In this document: piece by piece, positions 42,887 to 51,575 of the stretch
Numbering within the stretch: the stretch's first letter is position 1
How the letters are laid out: each line of letters opens with the position of its first letter
Assembly (NCBI GenBank): GCA_038527215.1
Contig: JBCBGC010000036.1
Span: forward strand, 1-58,441
DNA from: JAWPMV01 sp038527215
GTDB lineage: Bacteria > Bacteroidota > Bacteroidia > J057
DNA length: 58,441 bases
Direction of reading: 5' to 3'
Made by a program: the position numbers and the translations under genes
The notes under the pieces: model-generated
Database searches by the model: none
What the model was told of the DNA's origin: nothing
Seen by the model: the letters and a program-made list of their open reading frames with translations, nothing else

Positions 42887-43117
42887 ATGCGTACTACCCG
42901 TTTCTTCCAAACAACCTTTTCGGTAGGCATTTTTCTCATCTTCATTTGTGCCTTTCTCCTCTGGCAGGAGCCTCTCCTAAGTGCAAGGCCATTCCCCTAC
43001 CCCACTACCAGCGCTTTTGAAGTGCCCAGCCTTGACAAAGGCTTTCACCGGCCTGGTCCCCATAGAGCCGAGCGCATTCCCAGCCCGGCCCACATGCGTA
43101 CCTCCCTCCAGCCATAG
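42887..43117 (+). CDS. candidate small protein with N-terminal signal-anchor
   Basis: The 76-residue frame starts MRTTRFFQTTF and continues with a hydrophobic helix (about 12-27), as in signal-anchored peptides, then a Pro/Arg-rich tail with no recognised domain. Its stop codon is the TAG at the left end of repeat copy D. No homologue comes to mind; a random frame is possible. Confidence 0.3.
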   Translation: MRTTRFFQTTFSVGIFLIFICAFLLWQEPLLSARPFPYPTTSAFEVPSLDKGFHRPGPHRAERIPSPAHMRTSLQP

Positions 43118-43206
43118 CGTCTGGCTAACCATTATTCTTCAGGCAAATATGTGCTTTTTGAGAACTGGATCCCCTCCTAAAGCTCAACATTTAAGCAAGC
43201 GCTTCA
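43114..43206. repeat. dispersed TIR repeat, copy D (short form)
   Basis: It starts TAGCGTCTGGCTAACCATTA, goes on with TTCTTCAGGCAAATA and ends CTCAACATTTAAGCAAGCGC. It is similar in length to copy B and lacks the central insert of copy A. Confidence 0.6.
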
Positions 43207-43273
43207 TCGCTTTTAATTCCCGCTGGTCCCGGTATCTGATTTTCATTCTGGTTGGAAAAGCCTATTTTGCCTT

Positions 43274-43298
43274 ATAGACTTATTGATCATAAGTCTAT
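43274..43298. promoter_or_regulatory. perfect 10+10 bp palindrome before the ThuA gene
   Basis: ATAGACTTAT and ATAAGTCTAT are exact reverse complements separated by TGATC. The site ends 25 bp before the ATG of the ThuA-domain gene. It is a strong operator candidate, or a leader hairpin at the ribosome-binding region. Confidence 0.6.
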
Positions 43299-43323
43299 CG
43301 TGTTGATAACCAGAAACTCCATC

Positions 43324-44154
43324 ATGAAAAGCTTTTCCCTATTCCCGCCATCCGTTGGGCAATTCCTCCTTTTTTGCCTGATCTTTTCTGTCAGTGTCGC
43401 CTGTCAAAGTCTGGCTACCGAAACGCAGGATCAAGCTACCGGACCCAGTCTCAAAGATAAAAACGTCCTTTTCGTCTACGGAGGATGGAAAGGTCACTCC
43501 CCCAAGGAATGCGCTGAACTGCTGGTTCCCTGGATGGAATCTGAGGGTGCCCGGGTGCAGGTTTTCGATACCCTGGAAGTATACACAGATAGCCTCCTAA
43601 TGGATAGCATGGATCTGGTGGTGCAAATATGGACTATGGGCACCATTACCAAACCCCAACTCAAAGGCCTCTTACGCACCATCAAAAATGGCGCGGGTCT
43701 GGCGGGCTGGCATGGCGGACTGGGCGATGCCTTTCGACAGGAAACAGAATATCAGTTTATGGTAGGGGGACAATGGGTTTCTCATCCTGGGGGCGTCATA
43801 GACTACGAGGTGAATATTTTACCTACCGATGATCCGGTGACCGCAGGTATCCAGGACTTCCCTATGCATACCGAACAGTACTATATGCACGTGGACCCCA
43901 ATGTAAAGGTCCTGGCCACTACTCAATTCAATGCTGACCATGCGTGGTGGATCGACGGATGTACTATGCCGGTGGTTTGGAAAAAACAATATGCTAAAGG
44001 AAGGGTCTTTTTTATCTCTCTGGGGCACTTTGTCAAGGATTTAGAAACCTCAGAGGTCATGACCATGTTACAGAGAGGCTTTCGGTGGGCCAGTGAGAGT
44101 AAATATCATTCGCTTGAGCCCTGGGTAGAACCTAAATATGGGATAACAAAATAA
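43324..44154 (+). CDS. ThuA-domain lipoprotein
   Basis: The 276-residue protein begins with a lipoprotein signal (VSVACQS, Cys near 26). The mature part is a ThuA-like (trehalose utilisation) domain with a class-I glutamine-amidotransferase-like fold: NVLFVYGGWKGHSPKECAELL, GAGLAGWHGGLGDAFR, and the later GRVFFISLGHFVKDLE. Relatives are linked with sugar or glycan metabolism but the reaction is unknown. I selected the ATG at 43324, which gives a proper signal; a TTG 24 codons upstream would add non-coding-like sequence. The palindrome upstream suggests specific control. Confidence 0.88.
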   Translation: MKSFSLFPPSVGQFLLFCLIFSVSVACQSLATETQDQATGPSLKDKNVLFVYGGWKGHSPKECAELLVPWMESEGARVQVFDTLEVYTDSLLMDSMDLVVQIWTMGTITKPQLKGLLRTIKNGAGLAGWHGGLGDAFRQETEYQFMVGGQWVSHPGGVIDYEVNILPTDDPVTAGIQDFPMHTEQYYMHVDPNVKVLATTQFNADHAWWIDGCTMPVVWKKQYAKGRVFFISLGHFVKDLETSEVMTMLQRGFRWASESKYHSLEPWVEPKYGITK

Positions 44155-44161
44155 GTTGAAA

Positions 44162-44614
44162 TCAGGTGATACACAGCAGATTGCTGCCCTGTTCCCGGGA
44201 AGCATTTAAAGCTCTTCGCAGCCTTAGCAGGACTTTATAGGGAACCCAATTATCTCCCGCCTGGGTAAGGGCCATAGAGACTTCCAGCGGCACCCCAAAG
44301 CCCATGTCAAGGTTATTCAAGGCGTGCTTCAAGGTATTGCAAGCCCTGATAAGGGTGGTAGATCTGGCTCGGGAAAGCATGACAAAAAATTCCCCTTCAC
44401 TGATCGTAAAGGAACGAACATCCAACTCAAAGTGCTCATACACCAGTTGGTAGATATGGGAATGGATAGCGTCTCGCCTCAAGGGGGTAGCATCGGGATC
44501 CAGTTCTTTCCAGTTATCTATTGATACCAGGAGAAAACTATTGAGTTCTTCCACCTCGGCCTGATGGAGGAGGGAAGGAGGAGCAAAAGGGATTGGTTCA
44601 TCAGAAAAGTTCAT
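44162..44614 (-). CDS. stand-alone degenerate GGDEF-like protein
   Basis: The 150-residue protein follows the layout of a GGDEF domain. The strand LLVSIDNWKELDPD corresponds to the first metal-binding part, ISEGEFFVML stands where RxGGDEF is expected, and LEVSMALTQAGDN with RRALNASREQGSNLL matches the VS-x-G and ADxALYxAKxxGRN elements. The GGDEF motif itself is SEGEF, so cyclase activity is unlikely. No sensor or EAL domain is attached. It might serve as a nucleotide-sensing or structural remnant. It converges with the ThuA gene. Confidence 0.6.
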   Translation of the reverse strand: MNFSDEPIPFAPPSLLHQAEVEELNSFLLVSIDNWKELDPDATPLRRDAIHSHIYQLVYEHFELDVRSFTISEGEFFVMLSRARSTTLIRACNTLKHALNNLDMGFGVPLEVSMALTQAGDNWVPYKVLLRLRRALNASREQGSNLLCIT

Positions 44615-44959
44615 ACCTCACTAAAGTTTCAACTTCCTTACTTTACTAAGAACGCAATTTCTGGATCAGGGTCATCCTGAAAAAGACCAATAATGGCCGC
44701 AAATCAGGAGGTCTGATCGTGGTTTTCACGGAAAATAAGCCTAATAGAAAAAAGGTGCAGAAAGGTTTTTTAGATTTGATAAGTATCACAAATCCTCTTT
44801 CGTTTTTACAATTTTCAGGCCGACTTATTCGTCCGATGCTCCTATTTCTTCAATATTTTCCCAGATGTAAGAGATTCCTTTTTTTTCAACAATTTTCAAT
44901 ACGGAACTATCCAGGAGAAGCTTTGCCCCTCCATTGAAAGGGATTCCGTATCTTCCGCT
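44615..44959. other. intergenic region with divergent promoters
   Basis: About 345 bp separate two divergent genes. A plus-strand frame at 44719-44937 is Phe/Arg-rich and reads as random. I see a short inverted repeat (ATCAG/CTGAT near 44704-44718) and otherwise nothing. Confidence 0.4.
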
Positions 44960-45913
44960 ATGCAATACTTTTCTGCCGAACAGATTGCCAGGCAAATCCC
45001 CATGGCGAGAGCTATAGAATTGATGCGGGAAGCCTTCAGTCAAATCAGCGACCGATCCGCCCGGGTCCCGGTGCGAACCCATGTCCACATGCCTGAAAGT
45101 GAAGCTCAGGCGCTGTTTATGCCGGTTTCCCTGGCTCGTAGCCAATCCTTTGGGTTGAAACTGGTGGGCATCAACGACCGGAATCTCGAGCGTGGGCTTC
45201 CTTACATTCATGCCCAGATCATCCTGGCCGATGCCCAAACCGGTCAGTTACAAGCCGTCATGGAAGGCGGCTATATCACTGCCTTGCGGACGGGAGCAGC
45301 CAGCGGGCTGGCAACAGACCTTTTGGCCCTGCCGCAGGCCGACTCCCTGGCCATCTTTGGCGCAGGAAGGCAGGCCTGGCCTCAGGTCCACGCGGTGTCT
45401 GTGGTACGTCCCCTGAAAAAAGTCTGGGTGGTCAACCGAAATCCCGAAAGGGGCGAACGGCTCTGCAAGCACATCGAGAAAAAGTTACAGATTGAAGCAA
45501 GCCCAGCTAAGGCCAGAGAAGCCCTGGCTCAGGCATCTATTGTCTGTACGGCCACTACCTCTTCGGAGCCGCTCTTCCCTCCGGAGTGGGTTCAACCCGG
45601 AACCCATATCAACGCCATCGGGGCTTACCGGCCAGACATGGCGGAGCTTCCTTTGGCTTTATTAAAACAAGCTCACCTATACCTGGATGAAACCAAGGCA
45701 GCCTGGACGGAGGCGGGGCTCTTGATTCAGGCCCGAAAAGCGGGCATCATTACGGCTCGCACTCCCAAAGGGGAACTGGGAGAAATCCTCTTAGGAAGGA
45801 TCGCCGGTCGGACATCGGAAGGGACCATCACCGTGTTTAAATCGGTCGGGAATGCTGCTCAGGACCTCATCGTAGCTGAGGAAATGGTCCGACTGCATGA
45901 ACCGCAACCTTAA
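44960..45913 (+). CDS. ornithine cyclodeaminase/mu-crystallin family protein
   Basis: The 317-residue enzyme has the family's Rossmann part with the dinucleotide motif FGAGRQAWPQV (about 131-141), preceded by YITALRTGAASGLATDLLA. The substrate side includes the conserved Lys in SFGLKLVGIN. Relatives deaminate ornithine, reduce ketimines, or reduce cyclic imino acids. The typical DxGT ends are partly altered, so exact activity is open. Its end overlaps the following Crp/Fnr-type gene, which suggests cotranscription. Confidence 0.9.
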   Translation: MQYFSAEQIARQIPMARAIELMREAFSQISDRSARVPVRTHVHMPESEAQALFMPVSLARSQSFGLKLVGINDRNLERGLPYIHAQIILADAQTGQLQAVMEGGYITALRTGAASGLATDLLALPQADSLAIFGAGRQAWPQVHAVSVVRPLKKVWVVNRNPERGERLCKHIEKKLQIEASPAKAREALAQASIVCTATTSSEPLFPPEWVQPGTHINAIGAYRPDMAELPLALLKQAHLYLDETKAAWTEAGLLIQARKAGIITARTPKGELGEILLGRIAGRTSEGTITVFKSVGNAAQDLIVAEEMVRLHEPQP

Positions 45914-46496
45914 GCCTCCCCTTATGGCCTATGAACGCTTGATAGATTGTCTGAAACAACATGGGGTATTTTCGGAAGATGCCTTTGAACAATTTGCCCG
46001 GCACCTTAGCCTCAAATGGCTGGACAAGGGCGAAATCTGGGAAACTTCCGGGCGGATCAGCTTGCACATGGCCTTTATCAATCAAGGAATTTTCCGGGAG
46101 TATTATCAAAAAGATGGGCAGGAGTTTACCCGCGGTTTTTATGCAGAAGGGGATTTCATGGGCAATCATTTCTCCTATCTGGAACAAACCCCCTCCCTCA
46201 CCACGGTGGTAGCGCTGGAAAAAGCAGAAATTCTGAGCATGTCCTTTGAGCAGCTTCAGCAGTTCTCTCAAGAAATTCCGGAGGTGGGGCTATTCAACCA
46301 GCACATCGCTCACCAAAAAAGTTTACAGCTCCACACCCGGAATGCGTCCCTGTTGACCGAGTTGCCAGCGGAGCGGTATCAGGCCTTTCTGGCCACCTAC
46401 CCGGCTTTAGCCAATCGGATTCCCCTCTACCTGATTGCTCAGTACCTGGGCATGCGCCCCGAGACCCTTAGTCGCATCCGAAAGCGGATTTCTTGA
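45897..46496 (+). CDS. Crp/Fnr-family regulator (cyclic-nucleotide-binding-like)
   Basis: This 199-residue protein is the third regulator of the type in the window. The cNMP-binding-like barrel lies at about 30-120 (LSLHMAFINQGIFREYYQ, FTRGFYAEGDFMGNHFSY) and the small C-terminal helix-turn-helix reads YLIAQYLGMRPETLSRIRKR. The first ATG overlaps the previous gene by 17 bp; another at 45924 would not. It probably controls the cyclodeaminase-like gene or the membrane protein that follows. Confidence 0.85.
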   Translation: MNRNLKPPLMAYERLIDCLKQHGVFSEDAFEQFARHLSLKWLDKGEIWETSGRISLHMAFINQGIFREYYQKDGQEFTRGFYAEGDFMGNHFSYLEQTPSLTTVVALEKAEILSMSFEQLQQFSQEIPEVGLFNQHIAHQKSLQLHTRNASLLTELPAERYQAFLATYPALANRIPLYLIAQYLGMRPETLSRIRKRIS

Positions 46497-46549
46497 TCCT
46501 GATCAAGGAAACCGTCTGAGATAGACCCGAGCTTTATCGGAAAAAAGAC

Positions 46550-46966
46550 ATGCGCTTTTTCGTCCGTACAAGCTTCCTGATTTTTGGGGTCATCATGCCC
46601 ATCCTGGTAGGGCTCCTTCACCTGCTCACCCATTTTACCCAATTAAACACGGCTGAAGTCAGCGCAGTCCTCCGGGCGAGTCTTCAGATCAATGGCCAAA
46701 CCCAAAGCTATTGGGCGACCTGGAGTGTCATGAGCCTCATGATGGGCTGGGCCTTTGTGGTGATTGGCCTGCTAAACTGGCCTGCCTACCAGCATTCCAG
46801 CCAACAGCTGACAAGGCTTCAAAGGCCGATCATCATCATGTTGCTCTACCTTACAGGCGTGCTATACGTAGGCTGGGAATTTGACCAACTCTCCCAGTTG
46901 ATAGGGGGGATCATAGGCTTTGCCGCCCTGAGCGGGAGCCTGCTCCTTCTCAAGCGGACTGCCTGA
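46550..46966 (+). CDS. small four-helix membrane protein
   Basis: The 138-residue protein has four hydrophobic segments (about 6-26, 58-78, 92-110, 113-132) and no enzymatic motif. Such small membrane proteins often lie next to Crp/Fnr-like regulators in Bacteroidota, and here the regulator gene ends 54 bp upstream. It converges with the next gene 9 bp beyond its stop. Function unknown. Confidence 0.72.
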   Translation: MRFFVRTSFLIFGVIMPILVGLLHLLTHFTQLNTAEVSAVLRASLQINGQTQSYWATWSVMSLMMGWAFVVIGLLNWPAYQHSSQQLTRLQRPIIIMLLYLTGVLYVGWEFDQLSQLIGGIIGFAALSGSLLLLKRTA

Positions 46967-46974
46967 ACCCATCG

Positions 46975-47391
46975 TTAGGCCTCTGACTGTGTACGCTCAA
47001 TGTACCACACCCGAAAAAACTGGTGCCAGTAAACTGCAGCGCCTACGATCTCCGGGTCTTCGCTTCCTTCTTCTTTTTTGCTGTGAATATTAGGCAAGAC
47101 CACCGTTTCCACGTTCACAAATTCCGTGTGAGGATTGTTTGCCATCCATTCATTGACTTTTTGCAGGCTATGGGACAGCGGCTCATATTTCCCCCTGGCG
47201 GTCCAGGGATTAATCCCTTCTAATTGTTGGGGGACAAAGTCTTTGAACTTTAACAGCGTGAGTGGAGAAATGTCGATATCGTGATCTAGCATAAAAGCGG
47301 ATTGATTACAGGGTAAAAAGCCTTGAAAAAACAGAACTAAGGTACAGGCAATCTTGTTTTCCCGGAAGAATTCTCCCAATTTTCGATTCAT
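46975..47391 (-). CDS. hypothetical protein
   Basis: The 138-residue protein shows no recognised domain. It is soluble, mixed alpha/beta in appearance, with FFQGFLPCNQSAFMLDHDID at the start and DPEIVGAAVYWHQFFRVWYIER at the end, a segment rich in aromatics. I chose the ATG at 47391, since the 19 upstream codons overlap the start of the divergent Rieske gene. Function unknown. Confidence 0.6.
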   Translation of the reverse strand: MNRKLGEFFRENKIACTLVLFFQGFLPCNQSAFMLDHDIDISPLTLLKFKDFVPQQLEGINPWTARGKYEPLSHSLQKVNEWMANNPHTEFVNVETVVLPNIHSKKEEGSEDPEIVGAAVYWHQFFRVWYIERTQSEA

Positions 47392-47418
47392 AGTACGGCC
47401 TCCATCAGCCTTTTTTTT

Positions 47419-48501
47419 ATGTACGAGATCAATCCATCCATTCAGCACGCCGCTACCTTACCTTCCGATTTTTATCAGAATGAAAAAGCCTGGGAGGCTT
47501 GTCGCGAGAAAATTTTTGCCCAAAACTGGCAATACTTAGGGGACAAAAACCTCCTCTTCCAGGGACAAGAAAATATTCACCCGCTCTGGATATTGGAAAA
47601 TTATCTGGATGAACCCGTTATCCTCATTGACGGGGAGCAAGGGGTCCAATGTTTCACCAATGTCTGCACCCATCGGGGCTTTATTTTGATTCCTCACCCC
47701 ACTCAAAGCCGAAAGATTACCTGTCGCTACCATGGGCGTCGCTTTAACCTGGAAGGCAAAATGGAATTCATGCCTGAATTCCGGGAAGCCGAAGATTTCC
47801 CCCGACCATGCGACCACTTGCATCAGTTGCCCTTACAAAACTGGCGGCAATTTTTGTTTACCACGGTAGGAGCAACCAAGGATTTCGGTCCTGTCCTAAA
47901 GCGGCTGGAAGAGCGCTTATATTTTCTGCCTATTGACGATTTTCAATTTGCCCCGACCTATACCAAGACCTATAACGTGCATGGCCACTGGGCCCTGTAT
48001 TGCGACAATTATCTGGAAGGATTTCATATTCCTTTTGTCCACCAGATGCTGGGCAGTATGCTGGACTACGGGCAATACACCACCGAGTGCTATGATGAAA
48101 TCGTCCTGCAAATCGGCTATTCCGATGGCAGTGGCTTTAGTTTCGACCTGCCCAAAGGCCATCCGGATTACGGCAAACATGTAACGGGCTATTATTACTG
48201 GCTCTTCCCCAATTTCATGCTGAATTTTTATCCCTGGGGGGTGCAATTGAATATTGTCAAGCCCGTTACAGACCGCTTTACCAAGGTGGAATTTCTCTAT
48301 TACATCCATGACGAAGAAATCTTCCACTTGATGAAAGGAGACCAGGTGGCGGAAAAAACCGAAAGAGAAGATGAATTTGTGGTGGAAGGGGTGCAAAGGG
48401 GCTTGCGGTCCCGTTTTTATCCTTCTGGTCGCTTTTCTCCTAAGCGGGAAAAAGGCGTTCATTATTTCCATTCGCTGATTGCTGAACATTTATCGTCCTA
48501 A
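47419..48501 (+). CDS. Rieske 2Fe-2S aromatic ring-hydroxylating oxygenase, alpha-subunit-like
   Basis: The 360-residue enzyme combines a Rieske domain (about 40-130) with Cys83-x-His85 and Cys102-x2-His105 ligating the 2Fe-2S cluster, and a catalytic domain with the mononuclear iron ligands His203 and His208 in DNYLEGFHIPFVH. It is the oxygenase part of a multi-component dioxygenase or a Rieske-type monooxygenase of the choline or carnitine type; the reductase partner is not in this window. The downstream NHL and chitobiase-like genes follow closely, so an operon is likely. Substrate unknown. Confidence 0.9.
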   Translation: MYEINPSIQHAATLPSDFYQNEKAWEACREKIFAQNWQYLGDKNLLFQGQENIHPLWILENYLDEPVILIDGEQGVQCFTNVCTHRGFILIPHPTQSRKITCRYHGRRFNLEGKMEFMPEFREAEDFPRPCDHLHQLPLQNWRQFLFTTVGATKDFGPVLKRLEERLYFLPIDDFQFAPTYTKTYNVHGHWALYCDNYLEGFHIPFVHQMLGSMLDYGQYTTECYDEIVLQIGYSDGSGFSFDLPKGHPDYGKHVTGYYYWLFPNFMLNFYPWGVQLNIVKPVTDRFTKVEFLYYIHDEEIFHLMKGDQVAEKTEREDEFVVEGVQRGLRSRFYPSGRFSPKREKGVHYFHSLIAEHLSS

Positions 48502-48571
48502 TTCAGCAGAAAAGTGAAGCAGATTTACAGGCGAAAATCCTTACCTTTCTCCCTAACTACTTCACTCGCTT

Positions 48572-49606
48572 ATGAATCGCCGACATTTTCTTCAGCAAGG
48601 AGGCCTCAGCCTGGCGGGCCTGGCTCTGGGACCCCATGCTTTTGCCCATCTCCATCCCTTCGAAGACCAAATCATCGGTCATGGAGACTTCCGCTATAAG
48701 ATTGATCTGCATTGGGGAGCCCTGCACAGTGGCTACTATCCGGTTCAGGACTGCCACGAAATGGTACAAGATGCCCAGGGTCGCATTATCCTCCTAACCA
48801 ACCATACCCGCAACAACGTCATCATCTATAACAAAGCGGGAAAGCTCCAGGAAGTGTGGGGCACGGAATACCCGGGCGCTCATGGCTTGACCCTCCACCA
48901 GGAAGGCCAGGAAGAATTCCTTTACATTGCTGATAATAGCCTCCACCAAATCATCAAAACCACCCTTAAGGGTCAGGAAGTGATGCGCCTGGACTACCCC
49001 AAGATGTCCGGTAAGTATGAGAAGCCTGATCAATATATTCCTACGGAGACTGCCATTGCCGATAACGGAGATATCTATGTAGCCGATGGCTATGGCTCTC
49101 AGTACATCCTGCACTATAATGCCAAAGGAGAACTGCTCAACACCTTTGGCGGCAAGGGAGCAGGGCCTGAACACTTTGGCAATGCGCATGGGATTGCCAT
49201 CGACCAGCGAGATCCCGCCAACCCCTGTTTGTTGATCACGGACAGGATGGTCAACCAGCTAAAGCGTTTCAGCCTGGAAGGAAAATATCTCTCCACCATT
49301 GAGTTGCCCGGCGCTTTCATTTGCCGGCCAGTCATCCACGGTGAGCACGTCTACCTGGCCACCATTTGGTCAGGAGATGGCAGTGCCGGGACAGGCTTTA
49401 TCTCTATTTTGGACAAAAACAACCAGCTGGTTTCTGCGCCGGGTGGCTCCGCGCCACGCTATGAAGACGATCAGTTGCGCCCCATGTACCAGGCCCTCAA
49501 GGTCTTTCACCATCCGCACGATGTGTGCGTAGATGAAGACGAAAATCTCTATGTCGCGCAATGGAACAGCGGGCAAACCTATCCTATCAAACTTTATCGG
49601 GTATGA
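48572..49606 (+). CDS. NHL-repeat beta-propeller protein with Tat-type signal
   Basis: The 344-residue protein starts MNRRHFLQQGG, a twin-arginine signal. The mature part contains NHL-type propeller blades, for example ETAIADNGDIYVADGYGSQY, NAHGIAIDQRD and HHPHDVCVDEDENLYVAQW. The pattern recalls the peptidyl-alpha-hydroxyglycine lyase-like propellers, but no enzymatic claim can be made. Its stop overlaps the next gene start (ATGA), so translation is coupled. Confidence 0.85.
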   Translation: MNRRHFLQQGGLSLAGLALGPHAFAHLHPFEDQIIGHGDFRYKIDLHWGALHSGYYPVQDCHEMVQDAQGRIILLTNHTRNNVIIYNKAGKLQEVWGTEYPGAHGLTLHQEGQEEFLYIADNSLHQIIKTTLKGQEVMRLDYPKMSGKYEKPDQYIPTETAIADNGDIYVADGYGSQYILHYNAKGELLNTFGGKGAGPEHFGNAHGIAIDQRDPANPCLLITDRMVNQLKRFSLEGKYLSTIELPGAFICRPVIHGEHVYLATIWSGDGSAGTGFISILDKNNQLVSAPGGSAPRYEDDQLRPMYQALKVFHHPHDVCVDEDENLYVAQWNSGQTYPIKLYRV

Positions 49607-50415
49607 AAAACCTATTCCCGCTGCTCCTCATCTGGGGCCTATGGGGCCAAAGCTGCACCGAGGCGGAGCAGGCTAGCCAGACTTTTGCCCGGGAAGGCAG
49701 CTTTCAATTGGCCAGTCCTCGCCTACAGGCAGATTCGATCCTGTTTAGCCAATCTGCCAACCTTGAACTGGACATGGCCTATGCAGGGGCCAGCATCAAA
49801 TATACCCTGGATGGCAGTCCGGTAACGGAAGAAAGCCCCCTTTATGAAGGGCCCATGAGGTTAGAGGCTTCTGCCTTGCTGAAGGCTCGGGCTTACCATG
49901 CCAGCAGCCAGCCCAGCGAGGTCATTCAGCAACAATTTGTCAAGCTCCCGCCACAGCCCGCTATCAATAGTTTTGCGCTAACCCCTGCTCCCAAAGCGCC
50001 TTATAAGGGTCGTGGGAAAGCGGCCCTGATCGACCGCCAGCGCGGCACGGTGAATTTTCGGGCGGGACAAGCCTGGCTGGGCTTTCAGGGTGAACCGCTG
50101 AGCGCCAGCTGGCGTTTTGCACAGCCCACGGAGGTCTCCGGGCTCTGGCTGGGTTATCTGGTGGATCACGGGGCCTGGATTTTTGGGCCGGCCCAGGTAA
50201 CCGTATCATCCGGGAATAAGATCCTGGCCACCCTCAATCTGGAGACCGCCCAACCCAATCAACCTGCTCGGGTAGCTTTTCTCAAGCTGAGTTTTCCCGC
50301 TCAAGAACTCCGACAGCTCCGCCTGGAAATCATGGCTCCCAAAGAAATTCCAGCCTGGCACCCCGGGAAAGGCACCCCACCCTGGTTATTTCTGGATGAA
50401 ATCATCCTCCAATAA
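49603..50415 (+). CDS. lipoprotein with chitobiase/beta-hexosaminidase C-terminal-like domain
   Basis: The 270-residue protein begins with a lipobox (LWGQSC). At about 35-115 it contains a CHB_HEX_C_1 domain with SIKYTLDGSPVTEESPLYEGP. The rest is beta-rich and may be a discoidin-like or carbohydrate-binding module, with SASWRFAQPTEVSGLWLGYL. There is no catalytic domain. It is the last gene of the likely Rieske-NHL operon, and the ATG at 49603 overlaps the previous stop codon. Confidence 0.82.
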   Translation: MKNLFPLLLIWGLWGQSCTEAEQASQTFAREGSFQLASPRLQADSILFSQSANLELDMAYAGASIKYTLDGSPVTEESPLYEGPMRLEASALLKARAYHASSQPSEVIQQQFVKLPPQPAINSFALTPAPKAPYKGRGKAALIDRQRGTVNFRAGQAWLGFQGEPLSASWRFAQPTEVSGLWLGYLVDHGAWIFGPAQVTVSSGNKILATLNLETAQPNQPARVAFLKLSFPAQELRQLRLEIMAPKEIPAWHPGKGTPPWLFLDEIILQ

Positions 50416-50444
50416 GCAATCGAAAAACCCTATCTTGCGCCCCT

Positions 50445-51575
50445 ATGGTAAACAGGGAAATTCTGATTAAAAGTGTGGAAGCGCTGCATGAACACCTGAC
50501 GGATACACGCTCCCTCGAACACTGCACCTTGCAAAACCTCGATCTTCGGGAAGAAGAATTTGACTTTTCCGCCATCCAATTTGGCCAGACCGTGTTGCTA
50601 GGCTGTTTGGTAGGGAGACAAGCTGAAATAGCCCTTCGAGCCAAAGGAGCTAAGCTGTTCCCCCTGCAACATCACCTCCCTTACAACCCGTATCGTCACA
50701 GCTTGTACACCTGGCAGGAACTCCGGGAAGGCTTTACCGACGAGGATGATCAAAGTACCGACCGCAAAATTTATGACCACTTTGTAGCCAGCCGTTTTAA
50801 TCCGGATATCAACGAAGCCCTCAGTCAGCGGATTCATGACCACGCCATAGACGATGCCTTACGGGATTTGTTGGGGATGGACGAAAAAGGCATGACCGCT
50901 AAAAAATGCGTAGGGATCATGGGCGGTCATAGTACCAGAAGAGACGACCTCTATTTTCACAAAACCGCGCACCTGGCTCACCAACTAGCCCAGGCAGGCT
51001 TTTATGTGGTATCTGGCGGCGGACCCGGCATCATGGAAGCCGCCAATCTGGGGGCTTATCTGGGGCAGTATCCCGCCACTGCGGTGGACGATGCCCTGGC
51101 TATTCTGGAAAAAGCGCCTACTTATCAGGAAGCCCTGTACGATGACCAATCTTTGGCGGTGTTGGAGAAATACCCGCTGGGCACGGAAAACCTGGCAGTG
51201 CCCACCTGGTTTTATGGGCACGAACCGAGCAATCTATTTGCGTCCCATATCGCAAAGTATTTTTCCAACAGCCTGAGAGAGGATCACCTGCTGGCCATTT
51301 CACTTTACGGGGTGGTCTTTGCCCCGGGAAGTGCCGGGACGACGCAGGAAATCTTCCAGGATGCCGCGCAGAATCACTATGCCACCTATGGCTATTATAG
51401 TCCGATGGTTTTCATGGGAAAAGAGCGCTATGAGATCTCCACTTCTCTTTATCCGGTCCTCAAGCAACTGGCTTATGGCAAAGCCTATTATGATTTATTA
51501 GGCCTCTTCGAAGAGCCCGGCGAAGTGGTCGATTTTATCCTGCAACATCCTCCCGTGAAAGCCGATGCGCATTAA
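50445..51575 (+). CDS. LOG-family Rossmann-fold protein
   Basis: The 376-residue protein contains a LOG/lysine-decarboxylase-like Rossmann domain (about 155-365). It begins CVGIMGGHSTRR and carries VVSGGGPGIMEAANLGAY and PGSAGTTQEIFQDA, a variant of the family's PGGxGTxxE motif. LOG enzymes release cytokinin bases from nucleotides or act as nucleotide 5'-monophosphate nucleosidases. The N-terminal 150 residues are not part of that domain; the first section (LEHCTLQNLDLREEEFDFSA) has a pentapeptide-like rhythm. The end overlaps the next gene by 11 bp. Confidence 0.85.
   Translation: MVNREILIKSVEALHEHLTDTRSLEHCTLQNLDLREEEFDFSAIQFGQTVLLGCLVGRQAEIALRAKGAKLFPLQHHLPYNPYRHSLYTWQELREGFTDEDDQSTDRKIYDHFVASRFNPDINEALSQRIHDHAIDDALRDLLGMDEKGMTAKKCVGIMGGHSTRRDDLYFHKTAHLAHQLAQAGFYVVSGGGPGIMEAANLGAYLGQYPATAVDDALAILEKAPTYQEALYDDQSLAVLEKYPLGTENLAVPTWFYGHEPSNLFASHIAKYFSNSLREDHLLAISLYGVVFAPGSAGTTQEIFQDAAQNHYATYGYYSPMVFMGKERYEISTSLYPVLKQLAYGKAYYDLLGLFEEPGEVVDFILQHPPVKADAH

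Larger units (their letters stand above)
42412..43323. other. long intergenic region with small reading frames and repeats
   Basis: Between the PDZ-hydrolase and ThuA genes about 900 bp lack a large gene. Present are the interleaved inverted repeats at the start, a 27-codon hydrophobic reading frame (42604) with a terminator-like hairpin, a 76-codon frame with a signal-anchor (42887), repeat copy D and the palindrome at 43274. Confidence 0.6.

Noticed and set aside
42739..43020. 93-codon frame between the PDZ-hydrolase and ThuA genes
   Set aside because: It overlaps a terminator and the better candidate at 42887, and lacks a signal or domain.
44719..44937. 72-codon frame upstream of the cyclodeaminase-like gene
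   Set aside because: Composition is Phe/Arg-rich and random in appearance.
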